Positions 18,571 through 31,324 of a DNA stretch of 64,000 nt are shown here, one piece after another (positions within the stretch are counted from its first letter, which is position 1; each line of letters begins with the position of its first letter). The notes beneath the pieces were generated by a model. The model did not search any database, was not told where the DNA came from, and was given only the letters and a program-made list of their open reading frames with translations. The stretch lies in contig JAVSML010019203.1 of NCBI GenBank assembly GCA_038503035.1, positions 62,001 to 126,000 of the forward strand, read 5' to 3'. Made by a program: the position numbers and the translations under genes. Origin of the DNA: Crocodylus rhombifer. Its lineage: Eukaryota > Chordata > Crocodylia > Crocodylidae.

Positions 18571-21212
18571 ACATGGCCAGTGCTGAATAGCCATAATATG
18601 ATATGGTCATTAGAATTTGTTTCCAAAATGTCCATATAGTGCAGTGATCACTGCTTCACCAACCATCAAACTTTCACCAAGGTTGAAGCATCATAACAAA
18701 CTAAGCATTCACTATTATTTTGAAGAATATGACTTTTTGAATAGTGCATCAATTGAGCCTTCCCACCTCCCCACCAAAAATCAGGTTCTCATTATAATGG
18801 CTAAAGCTGTGATTCAGCCAAGCACTTCTACTGTACTTTGAGCATGTAATTATTTCCCATTAAAGTCAATAAGACTAAGTAGCATGCTTTAGTGCTTTGC
18901 TGAATCGAAGCCTAAATGACATCAACCATTCCAGTAAATTACAGGTGCAAAAAGGAAAACTGTTTTAAAAGATCTGACCTGTTTCAGGAGAAATTTTATA
19001 ATGGGCTTATGATTGTCTTGTGGGAGAAAAGTGATAAGAGAGCCAGAACACTCCTTCATTTCCTCTCAGAAATGTTTCCATTCCAAACCTCACTCTATGC
19101 ACAAGAAAATCGGTTTTTTTTTTAGTGTGAGAAAAAATACTAATGAGATGGGAAGGGTTACATAAGTTTTGTCAAAAAAAAAGCAAGAAAGTGACTACCA
19201 GACACTAATGTTTGCCCTTAAAATTCTGTGAAATGACATACTGAATCACGAGAAAATATTGTGCTCTAATGTTGGGAAAATGAGCTGACAAAAGTGGTCT
19301 GATTGCTGTTTATTCAGCAAAAGGTTATCTAAGGTTTGGAAGGTTTCCCTTCCCTGAACCAAACCATACACCATTGACATCTCATTGAAAAGAATCATCA
19401 TTCCATACAGCGTGTGAATGTGCCATGGATTTGTCATGGCACAGCACCTAAAGCATGAATATTGTATTCAGTACCCTGAATTTAACTTCATTTATGAAAT
19501 ACAACACATTAATATGCCTACATTCTAGTTAACAGTTAGAATGACCCAGCTCATAAATGTATTCGTTATGCTTATGTAAACATATATGAATCGAAATGTG
19601 TTTTATTAGACACTGAGTGTACCCTTGTTTTGGAAAAAAAAATCTTTTATGGGAAAAAAATTAAAGACAAGATTCTAAAGCATTTTAACTACCATTAAAA
19701 GCAGTTCTTTTCCATTCTATTCAGTCACTGTGAACATTGCTATTATATGTGAGTGCCTTCTTATTTCACTGAAGAGCATAAGCATGGAAAATCTTATCTG
19801 CAACAGACCGTGTGAAAGGTGTTTCTTGAGTTGCCTCGGACATTAAACTGATCAGTGTACCAGAAACAGAGGTGACATAGAGGACAAACAGAAACACAAA
19901 TTAGTGAAGCAATAAAATCAGCACAGTTTCTTTTTAAATGGACATGTATTGATCAGTATCCAAATACGGGATAACCAACAGGAATAAATTGGCCCCCATG
20001 AATACCAATAAGAAATTAACCACCATCCAAAAATGTTACGTAAAAGCCATAGAAGTACTATGAGAATACTATAACTCTAGATATTAAGGAAATGTGCCCT
20101 TTAAAAATAGATATGAGAAATAATTGCATTTCCAAACTGACTCAATGTACAAAGGACTAGAAGCCTTGAAGCTTCTAGCTCAGCACTGTTCCCACACCAA
20201 AACAGGTTAGATGGCTTCATGTTAAGCATACAAACCAAGATTTTTACATGTATTTAGTTAATTATTTGCTTCATTAAATTTTAAAATGCGCCTCTCTGAA
20301 AATATAGGGCAAATAAAGAAATCTTGTACAATTACAGACAAAATTTCAGCTAATCCAGTGGCCACAATGTGAATCCTCCCAGAAAGAATTCCACCTTCTC
20401 AACCCTTTTTAGGTTGAAACCTCCAATTCAAACTGTTAACAGTTTTTCTTCTAGCAGCCTTTCCTTCTACTACTCCTGAGGCAAGACACTCCCTCTTCCC
20501 CCACTTCTCTCTAGCCATTTCTTTCTCTCTTCCTTCATCCCTTAAAAGTCTACAGAGGAGAATGGCAGTCTATAAACAAGATTCAAGTCTTATAACTCAG
20601 AGTTATACTATTGCACTCATTTTATAGGTAGGCAAACCCAGATTAAGGTATGTCAACAAGAGATTTGGAAATAGAACCCTAGCCTCTATTTCACTCCTCT
20701 TTTCTAACCACTGAACTTCAGTGATGGGAAAATTTGCCCACAGAGATTTAACAGTATGTTAGCCTATTTTCAAATATGGCATCTTATATAGAAATATTTC
20801 CCTAACAATGGTAAGAGCTAGGTGTAAGACCTAAACAGATTTTTCCCCCTATCAATTGCATTTCCTGCATTTACTAAAGAGAAGCAGGTGTGCAGAAGTT
20901 ATAGCACACTACCATTCAAATGAAGGATCATGTTTCTTTCTGTACCAAGTAACAGATACATTGCTGTTGTGCTTGTATGAGTTATCATAGCCCATTATGT
21001 TGACAGATTGAGGATAATTATGAAGAGACCCTGTAACTGAATTATTATAATCCTATTATTGACTTTTAATTTATAATCTGTACCTTATTGAACTGAGCAG
21101 CCATGCTATAAATTTAATACTCATTGCAGAATAGTCCATTTTTCCCAAAACATCATTTGTAATGAGATCTGTTGCTTCTAAGTAGTTCATAATAGTCATC
21201 AGTGAATACTGG
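18571..21212. other. AT-rich non-coding stretch
   Basis: No repeats or genes recognised. Short A/T runs at ~19110 and ~19637. Confidence 0.5.
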
Positions 21213-21220
21213 CTATCACT
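21213..21220 (+). repeat. 8-bp target duplication, left
   Basis: ctatcact, identical to 21509-21516. Confidence 0.7.
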
Positions 21221-21508
21221 GAGAATACTGAGGCTGGCCTATGCACAGTCTTTCAGTCCACACGGATCCTACTCTGTATCCCTGCACAGCCCCTCAGGCC
21301 TGCCTACACAGACCCTACTCTACACCATCATGCACAGTCCTTCAGGCTGCCCTAGTGAACCCTACTCTGTGGGGTCTACAACACAAATTACACCCCCTTG
21401 CTGGGGCCACTATTCCACCCTCTTGCTGGAGCCCCACTCCCTCTCTGGGGCAGTGGAGTCTTATACCCCATGAATCTCAGGTATCTGTTAGCATCCCTGG
21501 ACCCCACT
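21221..21508 (+). mobile_element. 288-bp inserted copy of the 17.7-kb segment
   Basis: It starts gagaatactgaggctgg and ends tccctggaccccact, with the two 8-bp ctatcact flanks abutting it. The ends are not inverted repeats of each other and there is no poly-A or CR1-type tail, so neither an ordinary hAT element nor an ordinary LINE product is obvious. It could be an internal piece of a repeat family or a templated repair insertion. Confidence 0.7.
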
Positions 21509-21516
21509 CTATCACT
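21509..21516 (+). repeat. 8-bp target duplication, right
   Basis: ctatcact, identical to 21213-21220. Confidence 0.7.
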
Positions 21517-22576
21517 ATGTGGATAGCATGACATGTTGGAAATCTAATGGCTTAGACCAGAATTATTCTGATTCTATCCCTAGTTCTGCAAGCAAAAAGT
21601 GCCCCACTGGTGTAACATTCATCTGAAAAGAACAGGAAAGGGTTTTGGCATAGTAGTCTCCTTTTCATCAGGTAGGTAACTTCCACTTGGCCAATGGATG
21701 GAGAAAGTATTAGTTCATAATGTTTGTGTGACTGTTTCTGAAGCTATGTTCACTTACATGGCAGCCATTTTATCCACACAGAACATGAAGCCTGTATACT
21801 TCTGCACATCCATCACTGGTAAGCTGAAATAAAATTCACCACTTGGATATCTGCAGCCTTAAGGACCTTGTCCCAATCTATCCCCAATGTTTAAAGTACA
21901 TCATTGTGTATGACACTGCTGAGGTTCTTCCACAATACCTGTCCTGCTGTCACTATTTCTTTCCTATTCTCCTGATCCCATTTCTGTACTGTTCTTCCTT
22001 CCTGTAATATGTCCCCTTGCTTGTTTTTACTCTCCTTCCTTAATGGGGTAAGGAGAGAAAAATCATTCTGGTATGCTATTTTGTTCTTTACACCATTTTT
22101 CTAATCACAGGGAATCTCTGAATCATTATTTGAATTGACCTCAAGGATTTCCTTCCCTCTACTTAACTGAGAATATTTCTAAAATGTCAGGGTCAGAATC
22201 CCTCCTGTGTCCAATGCCTTTGAGGCAGAACAGAGAGGCAAAACATACTGAGTTTTGTTGACAAAGCATACTGGTCCCAACACAATTCAGTGAATTCCCT
22301 GACCAGCTGTAATCTATGCCAGCTCATGGTCCTCAAGGGGTTATCCAGGAATTACAGATCTCAAGGGTATTTTGGATATACTCAGTCTCCTCTTAGACAT
22401 ATCCCTTATGCTACTTGCTATGGGGATGTTGCCTAGGAGCTATACTGACTCCATATTCTACTATATTAAGGCAACCCCAGGTGAGAGTTTACAGTCTGGT
22501 TTACATGGCCACAGCAAGGAAGAGAATCTGGCTTGTTTCTACTTACATTATTTAATGTATAGTAATCTAAAATTAT
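21517..22576. other. non-coding stretch
   Basis: No feature recognised. Confidence 0.5.
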
Positions 22577-22745
22577 AGAGACATAGGGCTGGAAGGGACC
22601 TAAAGAGGCCATGTAGTCCAATCTCATGCTCAAGGGAGGATCATACAAAATGGCTGTTTAAGCCATTTCAGTCCAACGTTTGTTCAGCCTACAATTTAAA
22701 ATTTCTGAGGATGGAGATTCCAAAGAAGAAATATCTCAGGAAACA
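22577..22745 (-). mobile_element. CR1 3' end fragment
   Basis: On the + strand, gacatagggctggaagggacc then 'catgtagtccaatctcatgctcaa' (shown in part) and gatggagattcca are the reverse complement of the CR1 3' UTR and ORF2 end. About 170 bp, diverged. Confidence 0.8.
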
Positions 22746-22777
22746 AGCAGTATTTTATTGAAACCTGCTTGTCAAGG

Positions 22778-23347
22778 GGTGGTTCTGACACCAAGTGAAT
22801 TCCCTCTACTGCCCCAGGGGTGTGATCTTTCCACCCCCAGAGGTGTAACTCCATGGAAACAGCCTACAGGGCACATGCCAGCTAGTCAAGATGCATGACA
22901 TGGAGGATCCAGGAGTGGGGTATAGCAGGCATGGGGGCAGAACAAGATAGGGGGCTAGCTTAGATCACCATGAGTTGGGGCTTTGGGGCTTCCTTCTGAG
23001 GACAGGGGCAGTAGGTCCCTGAAAAGCACCTTCCCTCACCACTCCCACCTTCTAGTCACCCCAGGAAGCATAACCAGCACCTCCTACACCCCAGTTCCAA
23101 ATCCCAATTTATTAAAACATGAAAACTTATTTAATTTACTTCCATTTTATTTCTTTTTAAATTCTTTTTTTTTTTCACTTCTCGCAGTTTTACACTTCAG
23201 TGGCTGATTTCCTTCATTTTACCATCCTTCCCCCATACCCATCTCTCTCACACCCCCACCTAGTGCAGATATAGAAGCTGGCTCACCAGCCCTGCAGTGG
23301 CTACTCGTAGCTGTAGTTAAGCACCTATTCACCAGTCCTCTGGTGGC
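22778..23347 (+). repeat. unclassified interspersed repeat, left part
   Basis: Matches the reverse complement of 36.9-37.47 kb: shared strings include ggttctg(a/g)cacc, gcatg(a/g)catgga, gcagaacaag, cctgaaaagcacctt and cagtggctgatt. It is interrupted at 23347 by a hAT-like element and resumes at 24374. Class unknown; no ORF. Confidence 0.75.
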
Positions 23348-24373
23348 AAGTCGCTGTGCAAAATTTTGACGTGTGTTTTTCATTTCAAAACTGTTTTGAT
23401 GCATTTTCAAACTTGAAACAGTGAAATCAAAATGAAACAAAAGGCTTCAAGACAACTTTGAAATGAAATGAGGGCACTTGAAACATTTTGAAAGTTTCGA
23501 GCTTTGAAGCAGCCTGGTGCCTTGAGGCGGGGGAGAGCCAGGGCTGAGCCAGCCCTATGGAGCTCAGCCTGGCAGCAGGAGGCAGCAGGAGAGCCAGTGG
23601 CAGAGCCACTCCAAGCACAGACCTGGCCAGTGGCTCTCCACCACCTCCCGCCACCAGATTCAGCTCCACGGGGCTGCGGAGCCTCCCATCATCAGGCTGT
23701 GATTGCCAGGGCTGCACTCCGAGTGGCTATGCCACTGGCTTGCCTGCCATCTCCTGCCGGGCTGAGCTCCAGGGGGCTGGCGGAGCCACTTGGAGTGCAG
23801 CCTTGGCTCCGAGCACAGCTCTGGCAAGCCCAGTCCAGTGGCTGGAGGCTCCGCAGCCCCACAGATCTGAGCCTGGTGGCAGGAGGCAGGTGGCAGCAGC
23901 AGCCTCCTGTCATCCTGCACATAGATCTGGGGGACCACACTCCCAGGAGGAATCTGGCACAGCCCTGCAGCCCTCCCGAGAATGTGGGCCCCCAGATCGG
24001 CACACAGGACGATAGCAGGCTGCTGCTGCCAACAAGTGATTCCAGTTTTATTTCAACTGTTTGAGGTGCAGTGTCACAAAAAACCCTGAACCTATCTCCT
24101 TGAAACATGGCAGGCTTCATGCCCTCACAAGGGGTTACCATCCTTGCAATTTGCATCTGAATCAGGCAAGAAATGACAAAGTTATAGGCATTTTCATAAT
24201 TCCCCATTATAGCCTATGGGTGAAACGTCAAAACAAGTTGAAACAGTGAAACAGTTTCGATGAAACTAAATGGGGCGGTGCTTCAAAATGAAATGAAATG
24301 ATGAAATGAAACACTGTCCCTTCAAAATGGCAAAACAGAAGTCAAAACAAAACTGCTGTTTCTCACAGCCCTG
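23348..24373. mobile_element. non-autonomous hAT-like element inserted in an older repeat
   Basis: Its ends AAGTCGCTGTGCAAAA and (inverted) CAGGGCTGTGAGAAA are similar. The flanks share ctggt (ctggtggc at 23340-23347, ctggtcag at 24374-24381), an eroded 8-bp duplication. The subterminal zones are rich in TTTGAAATGAAA-type strings on both sides, and the core is GC-rich with internal inverted pieces. The paralogous repeat at 36.8-37.5 kb lacks this insert, which confirms both boundaries. Open frames up to 186 codons in the core are compositional. Confidence 0.75.
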
Positions 24374-24515
24374 CTGGTCAGGTAGAGGACAGTCAGAGAA
24401 GGTTTTTAGCCTAAAGGTGCAACTGTTCCAAACTCAATCTAGCACTATCACCAATTGACATTTGAGTGGCTCAAAGTGCAATGTTTAACAAGGGCCATAG
24501 GTACCAAGATTGTAA
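24374..24515 (+). repeat. unclassified interspersed repeat, right part
   Basis: Resumes the repeat: gtcagagaaggtttttag is shared exactly with the reverse complement near 36.89 kb. Similarity then fades. Confidence 0.7.
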
Positions 24516-27500
24516 GTGTTATTCTATCAGTGTAAAAGGAGTTATGTGAACCGTTTCACAAAAAAAGTCTTGGAGAGAAACATTTATAAGACTACAATTT
24601 ATAGCTTAATAAGGGTTTGGATGTGTTTGCTTTGTGTCAAAAATACTGTGCAAGTGGCTTCTTTTAGCATGTTGATTTACCTTTTTTTGGAAATGATCTT
24701 AAATACCTAATCCCCCAGAACACAAAAGCTCAGGCACTCAGCTACCTTTTCATTTAATTTTACTAAGAATTGTTTGACTTCCCTTCAGTAAACATCCTGT
24801 CCTCTAAAAAAAAAAAAAAAAAAAGGAAATGATCCTTGCTTGGTGTAATAATATTGTTCTGAATGTAATTTGAGTACTAATCACTGTTCAAACGAAATGT
24901 TAGCAAATACAAAGAGAGTAAAGATGAGAAAGGTAGACTCCAAATCAACCAGAATAATTTGCATTTTCAAAACAAACACTGGAGAATAATAAAATTGGCA
25001 GTCATAGACAAATATTCAAAATAAAATGTTTGCATCTATTTTGGGGTCTAGCCTGAATTTTTATTACCATTGCCAGCAACACAAAATTCAGTAACTTTTC
25101 CATCCTTTTACCAGCTCAGAGTTGGCATTGCTGGTTTAGAAAATGAGTTTCTTTCACCATGATCTGAATAATGTAGTATCCTATGTATGTGTGGTGGGGC
25201 TCTGAATTTCAGTCTGGGAACTAGTCTCTATATTATAAATCAGTGTGATGCAAGATTACTTTCAGCAGAGTCAACTATGGAGGTATAAAATAAGTATATC
25301 AAAACCAGACCCACCTAATTCCAGATCTGGAACTCAATCTTGCAAATAGAACTCATTTCTATGCAATATTAACTGCTATTTTTCAGGCCTGCAGCATTAT
25401 TTTTTTGAGCTTTCCATGGCTGAACATACTACTGCACTGCATTACATAGAAAGAATGATATAGTTTGAGAACTAATTGTATCCATCTATGTTTTCATAGA
25501 CGAACTACGTGTTGTTTTGGATATTATTGTTGTTGTTATTGTATCATGAAAAAGTAATGAAAATAGTGAGAAATTACCTATTACTAAAAAACTGTATATA
25601 ATTTCTGACATGATATGTATCACATCTGTGAAGCAGACAGATGAGCAACAGTAATAGAAATCATACTCAAGGGTCACTATCATTTTTCATGAGTTATTAT
25701 GTTAGTTTGCATGTGGATGGAAGGAGGGGTAAAGGGCAGTAAAACCGTGGTGTGTGATCCATATGCAATGACAATACCATGGACGCATATGAATATATTT
25801 CAGTATTTTCTAAATAACAAGGCAGTGATAGGAGCACCCATATACACAGTTTTGATAGCCCAGGTTTCTGGCAGACATTCCAGCAAATGGGGTCTAAATC
25901 TATGTGAGAGCTGCCACTAGAAAAAGTGATCTATCCAGAGCAGTACAGCAATGAGAAACAGTCTGGCACTTAAGTTGGAGGCCATCCTCTTACTGTTCCA
26001 TATTTCTATATTAGTCAGCAAAAGGACTGCTAACCATGATACAAATACAGTAAGAAGATTTGTCATTTTTCCACTTGGGGAAGGTAACACCAGATTGCAT
26101 TCTAGTGTAAGACTGTAAATCTTAAGTGGTAACTCATTTACTCTGTTTCTCTTCTGAAAACATCAGAAGGCAAGTATAGCCGGGAGTATAAGGCTGGAGA
26201 TAGCGTGTTATTTTTCCATTTTGTTCCAACTCCTTTAAAGCTAAACACTTTTCCTCTGTAGAAATGTGCTCCTCTAATCAAAAAGGTCAACAAATGTGAC
26301 ATTTTGTGGCAAGGTCAGATTTCACAGCTTCCCCTTTCTGGCCAATGGAGCCATTGTTTGCCTTGCCTCCGTTTTTCTCTAGGTCTACCAATTAATTTTT
26401 TAAGCCAATGTATTTAAATTAGCATTCCCTTTCATGGTGTTTGATTTATTAAGTCTTCATTTTGTAAAAGTTCTTTTAGTTCTTCAGACCCAATCTTTCC
26501 TCCTTGTCCCTTATCTTAGGGCTTCAAGTTTCCAATTTACTTCTTGTTCCCTAGAACCTAGGAACATGACTCTGGTAAATCTTTCCTGAAGAGTTCCCTC
26601 CTTTCTTCTCATTTAAAAGATTTCAAAGCACCGCATGAGTCACAGTAGTAACTTGACACATGTTGCTTTCCTTAACCCACTAATGTCCAGATCCCACCCC
26701 CACTCCACAATTAACTTAAACTATTTTTCACTTTGATTCAGAGGCCTCATTAGTTCTCCTTCTTGGAGCTAAGTCTCCTCTACAAGATGTCTCCTCTGGA
26801 CAACAAGAGAAAATAATCCATCTCCTACAATTTACCATTTGCGTTAGTTTTTTAGAATACTCATCAAAACCTTTCTGAGCTGAGTCAAATGTTTGCTTTA
26901 AGCCATTTGATCACTATTGTTCCAGGGGATCCATCACAGTGGAGGCTCAGGCTGCAATATTTTGATATGATACTTGCTCTACAAGCTATTTCTGGGGGTC
27001 CAAAAATGTTTGGTCACTTAACTCAGGGAGATATTCAGATGCAATTGCTGCACATCTTAGTGTGTTTCTAGGATAATGCTGTTGATGTTCTGTTGGTACT
27101 CGCACACTATTGGCAATATGGAGAATCATTTTTTTAAAAAGGTACCAAAGGCCTAGAAATAAACATTGTAATATAATATCAATAAAATCTACCCATTAGG
27201 ATATTGGTATCTGAAAAATTCACCAAACTTCTTGCAACATTAAGTGTGTATTCATACACACATCAATTCATACCACATAGACGAGTACCTAATAACACTC
27301 ATAATTAAGGTTTAACAAGCTGTTCCATTTTAAAGGGCAGTTTCAGCTGCTAATAACTTCAAGGTGAGATGTAGCTGTTCGGGGGACTAAGGGAAGGTTA
27401 GATTGCATTAAAAATGGCCACCTGATCTAACTTAGTTCACCTAGGTGCAGACCTTATACTTAGACCCAGTCTTAGTGATCAGAAATCAATCTAAGTCTAT

Positions 27501-28066
27501 AACAGTATAGGAGTCCCATGCACATAGACTGGTATAAAAATGGCAGAACTTGGTCTAAGGATAGATCTGATTAATGTAAACTCAAACTTAGTTGATCTAG
27601 ATTGGTCAGGTGAATCAAACTTCAATCCCATTACCTGCACAGCCCCAGGGCTAGGAAAACCCAGCTGCTGGCCCCAGTCCCAGGACTGTACTCTTCCTAC
27701 GTCTGTATTCTTCCTATCTCCCCCTTGGTATTGGGCTATTTTAAGCCCCCTGGCCCCTCACTCCCCCCCCCTTAAAGCAGCCAGCACCATGCCCCCCCAA
27801 CCTCCCACCCATTTTATCAGCATTTGTGGATGCTAGGAGCTAAGGAAATAAGTTTTGGTGGGGGGAGGGGTGTCAGGCCTGGACCGATTTTCTTTTAAAC
27901 TAACTTATATTCATTTTATTTTGAATATATCTGTTTTATTGCTGTATTATTTAGCTTAGCTAAGCTGGAGTCCAATTTATTTTTATATTGCTTGTCCTAA
28001 GTGTAACACAATTTTGTTTAGGTTTTCTTCTTTAAATATAGTATTTATGTGAAAGGAAATAGGGTA
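24516..28066. other. AT-rich non-coding stretch
   Basis: Contains an A20-type run at about 24807-24825 and a C-run near 27765. No gene or classified repeat found. 27.4-27.85 kb is somewhat GC-rich with repeated agatctaa/ttagttc strings but no recognised ends. Confidence 0.45.
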
Positions 28067-28076
28067 NNNNNNNNNN
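28067..28076. other. assembly gap (10 N)
   Basis: Ten N. The true sequence and length are unknown, and frames crossing it are not usable. Confidence 1.
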
Positions 28077-28554
28077 AGAAGAATCCACCCATAGGAATGA
28101 CAAACCTGACCAGAACAGGAACAATGGGTCTGAACATACCATGCATGATTCAACTGCAGGAACTGAAGGTGTGCAGCTGGCATGTAAACACCATGACATA
28201 GTGAGGACCATAGACATACATGGGAAACCGCTACTATAAAAGATGGGTGAGAATAAAGAATCTTTGGGTACTTCTGCACAACAGTGATGGAGCATTGTGT
28301 GTGTCCAACAGAGACCTGCCTCCCTTCTCATGTACACCTTAGCTGGCCACTAAGCTGACTTGAGCAACTAAAAGTTTGGTAAAATCTTAGCGTCAGCAGA
28401 ACTGTGTGTATGTGAATATGATTTTTTAATGTATTTGTACTTTCAGTAAACATGGCATATCTCCTTATCCCCGATAAAGATTTTGCTTGTTTTCAACATA
28501 CTGCATGCACAGTGTGTATAACAGGGGTGAGTGTGTAGGTTTACAGGAGAGTGG
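28077..28554. other. non-coding stretch after the gap
   Basis: No feature recognised. Confidence 0.4.
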
Positions 28555-29250
28555 TTAGGGGGGCCAAAAATAGGCCCTGAAGCCCCCAACCCTCCCCCCT
28601 GCAGACCCTGCAAGCCACCCTGATCTTGACAAACATTCCCAGACCCCAGCAACCCCCTGCACACCCCATCTGTCACCCTGATCTTCTAGATTCCTCCCAA
28701 AGATTCCATCTGACCCCCAATCACCCTGTGGACACTGCCTGTACCCCAACCCACCCAATCACTCCTATGGATTACACCTTCCCCACAATCCCCTTGTGGA
28801 AACTTCCTGCCCCCCCCGAACACTTTGGATACCACCTGCCCCCCCAACCCCACTGATATCTCCTACAGATCCTGCCTGTCCCCTGCTCCCTTCCATAAAT
28901 GCCACCTCTACCTCCAATCCCTACAATCATTCCCACTGATCCTGTCTACCCCAATCCCCCTGAAGATGCTGCCTGTCACCCAATTCCTCCTGCAGATTCC
29001 ATCTACCCCTCTCATCACTTCTACAGATCCCACTTCCCCCTTGATACTCCTGTGGATGCACTCCCAATACCCCCAATCACTCTTGTGGATCCTACCTGCC
29101 CCCTGATCATTCCTGTGGATCCTGCATAGCCCCCCTCCCAAATCCTCCCCTGGATCCCACTTGCTTCCTGATCCTTCTGCAAACCCCCATTGCCCAAATT
29201 CTGCTTGACACCTTCATCCACCCAACCCACCGATCCTGACTTACCTTAGA
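28555..29250 (+). repeat. degenerate C-rich minisatellite
   Basis: Repeats of a ~30-40 bp unit built on 'ccccaatcactcctgtggatcc'-like wording (shown in part), at least a dozen, with strong C/T bias on this strand. Clearest at 29050-29170, where aatcactcttgtggatcc and gatcattcctgtggatcc follow one another. The overlapping 60-93 codon frames on both strands come from the repeat. Confidence 0.75.
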
Positions 29251-30850
29251 TTGAGTGGTCATTATTAACATGATCTAACCTCCCCCTAATTTCACCCCAC
29301 CATCCCCTTCAAATGTCTGCACTTAGCCTCTATCTTACTTGTATTTTATATTTCATCCAGTGACTATTCCATATAAGAACAATCTTTGGAGCAGGAATCA
29401 GAAATAAGGATTCTCTCTTGCTCTGGTGAGCACTTTGACCCATAGATCACAGAGTCCCTCTCTCTCCTTCCAACAGATCTTGACTTCCTTGCTGTACAAT
29501 GACAGAACATCAACAGAACTTGGTGATTATGGCATTGTCCTTGGAGATGGGACATGTGTCCCAGAGTACCTATTTTTTAGGCATCTACTTCCTTTATTAT
29601 ATGTGTCTTCATGAACCTAAAGCTTACCTTCTACAAATATTCACATAGATAACACTTCAAAGCACAAAAATGTCCAAAAACAATGACTATATAAGGAGTA
29701 TTAAACAGACCTATTTGAAATCCAGTTGCTAACTAGCGTTAGGTGATTTTGCCTACCCATGTGAAAATTGTAGACAGATATGCAAGGAGAAAATAAGACT
29801 ATAGATGATGTATCTTGGTTCAACTAGGAGAACAGATTTGAGATTCATAGTCTAAGGTATAGCTTTTTCTAGGACATGCCCCTTACATTTCAATAGAAAT
29901 GTTGGTATAATTGCTGAAATAGCTTAGAAAGCACAAATACAGGGATATAAATCTTTAAAATATGTCTCCTCTTGAAAAGCACAAGGGACACTTTAGTAGA
30001 AAAGTTTGCTACCCCCAAATAGATTATAACTGCTGAAATGTTTCGAAGTGTTAGTCAATGGCTAAGCACAATTTCAAAAGCCTATCACATTCTATATGGT
30101 CCTTAAGGAGAACATTGGCTTTATCATTATTGTGCAGGAAACATAAGAAGAATAAATATCTATTTCAACTCACTGGTGGAAACAAGCATGTACTTAATAC
30201 AGTATGAGGAGATTGCTGCCGTGAAATAGTTTCCTGAGGATTCCCAAGGATCATGCCAGTCAAGTAAGAGAATTATTGTTGTCCATACAGACAGGGTAGT
30301 CAATATTTTTCTCTATCAGGGAAAATAGAGAAAACAGGTGTTAATTAGGCTATGTCAAGATGAAAATCTAATGAAACAGCTGTGTTCATTTGTAGTGGGA
30401 ACATTCAGAGATTAAGTTTACACTCCACATGCCCTATGTTACTGAATGAAGTAATCATTTCATATAATCCAATTTGCATATTGTTTTGTCTCCTTCAAAG
30501 CAAAGTGAATCAATGCAGAAAGACTCCACAATCAGTCTTCAATAAAGGTGTAGACATACATTTCAAAATATAGTAGTCTAGAATATTTAATAAGAGCCAA
30601 AGCAACAGCAAATCTTTAATTAAGTCAGAATAAACTATACTAAAGTAATCTTCCCTCAGTGTTAAATTCTTCCTTTATGCAATGCTAGAACTGGATCAGG
30701 AAATGCACCATTAAGGCAAAAGATGCAGACTTACGTTGTTTTTTTATCCATATAACACAATGATCATATTACACTTCCCATACTGTTCCTACCAGGAATA
30801 GCTATTGCTATTAACTTCCTTCATATAGTATCTTTTTGGGTGGTTTTAGA
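29251..30850. other. AT-rich non-coding stretch
   Basis: No feature recognised. Confidence 0.5.
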
Positions 30851-31324
30851 GTAGCAGTTCTGAACCTTTTTTAGTCAACGTACCCCTTGGTCTCAGAGCG
30901 AGACATCATGTACCCACTTTCAATGGGAAATTAATTTTTATGTCAAACTACATGTAACTGTGTATTATAAAAATGGCAAGATACTCAAAGACATTTTCAT
31001 TTTAAACAAACTTTATTTATTCCATGCACAGAAAAAGTTGTGCAAAAAAATCCCACTTAGTTTTAGTGTCAAATGCCAAAACATACCAAAACTTATTAGT
31101 GTGAACACTGCTGCTGCTTAATATCAACCAACACTTTAATTCTAGGCGATGTTTTTGAGAGAGCTACACAAATATCACATTCATCTTTCCGTTTGTTCCT
31201 TGCTTGGTTTTTATTGTAAAAAGCACTGAAAATCCCAACTTGCAGATTGTCCAGTTGTGATAAATGGGACTAGAACTTGGTAAGCTCACTTGGTCAGAAT
31301 GGGATATGCCTCCCCAAGTCCGCA

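Noticed and set aside
23504..24064. 186-codon + frame and 171-codon minus frame
   Set aside because: They lie in the GC-rich core of a non-autonomous hAT-like element; the empty paralogue at 37 kb lacks the whole region.
28555..29250. CRISPR-like repeat array
   Set aside because: Units are diverged and directly abut without spacers, in a vertebrate genome.
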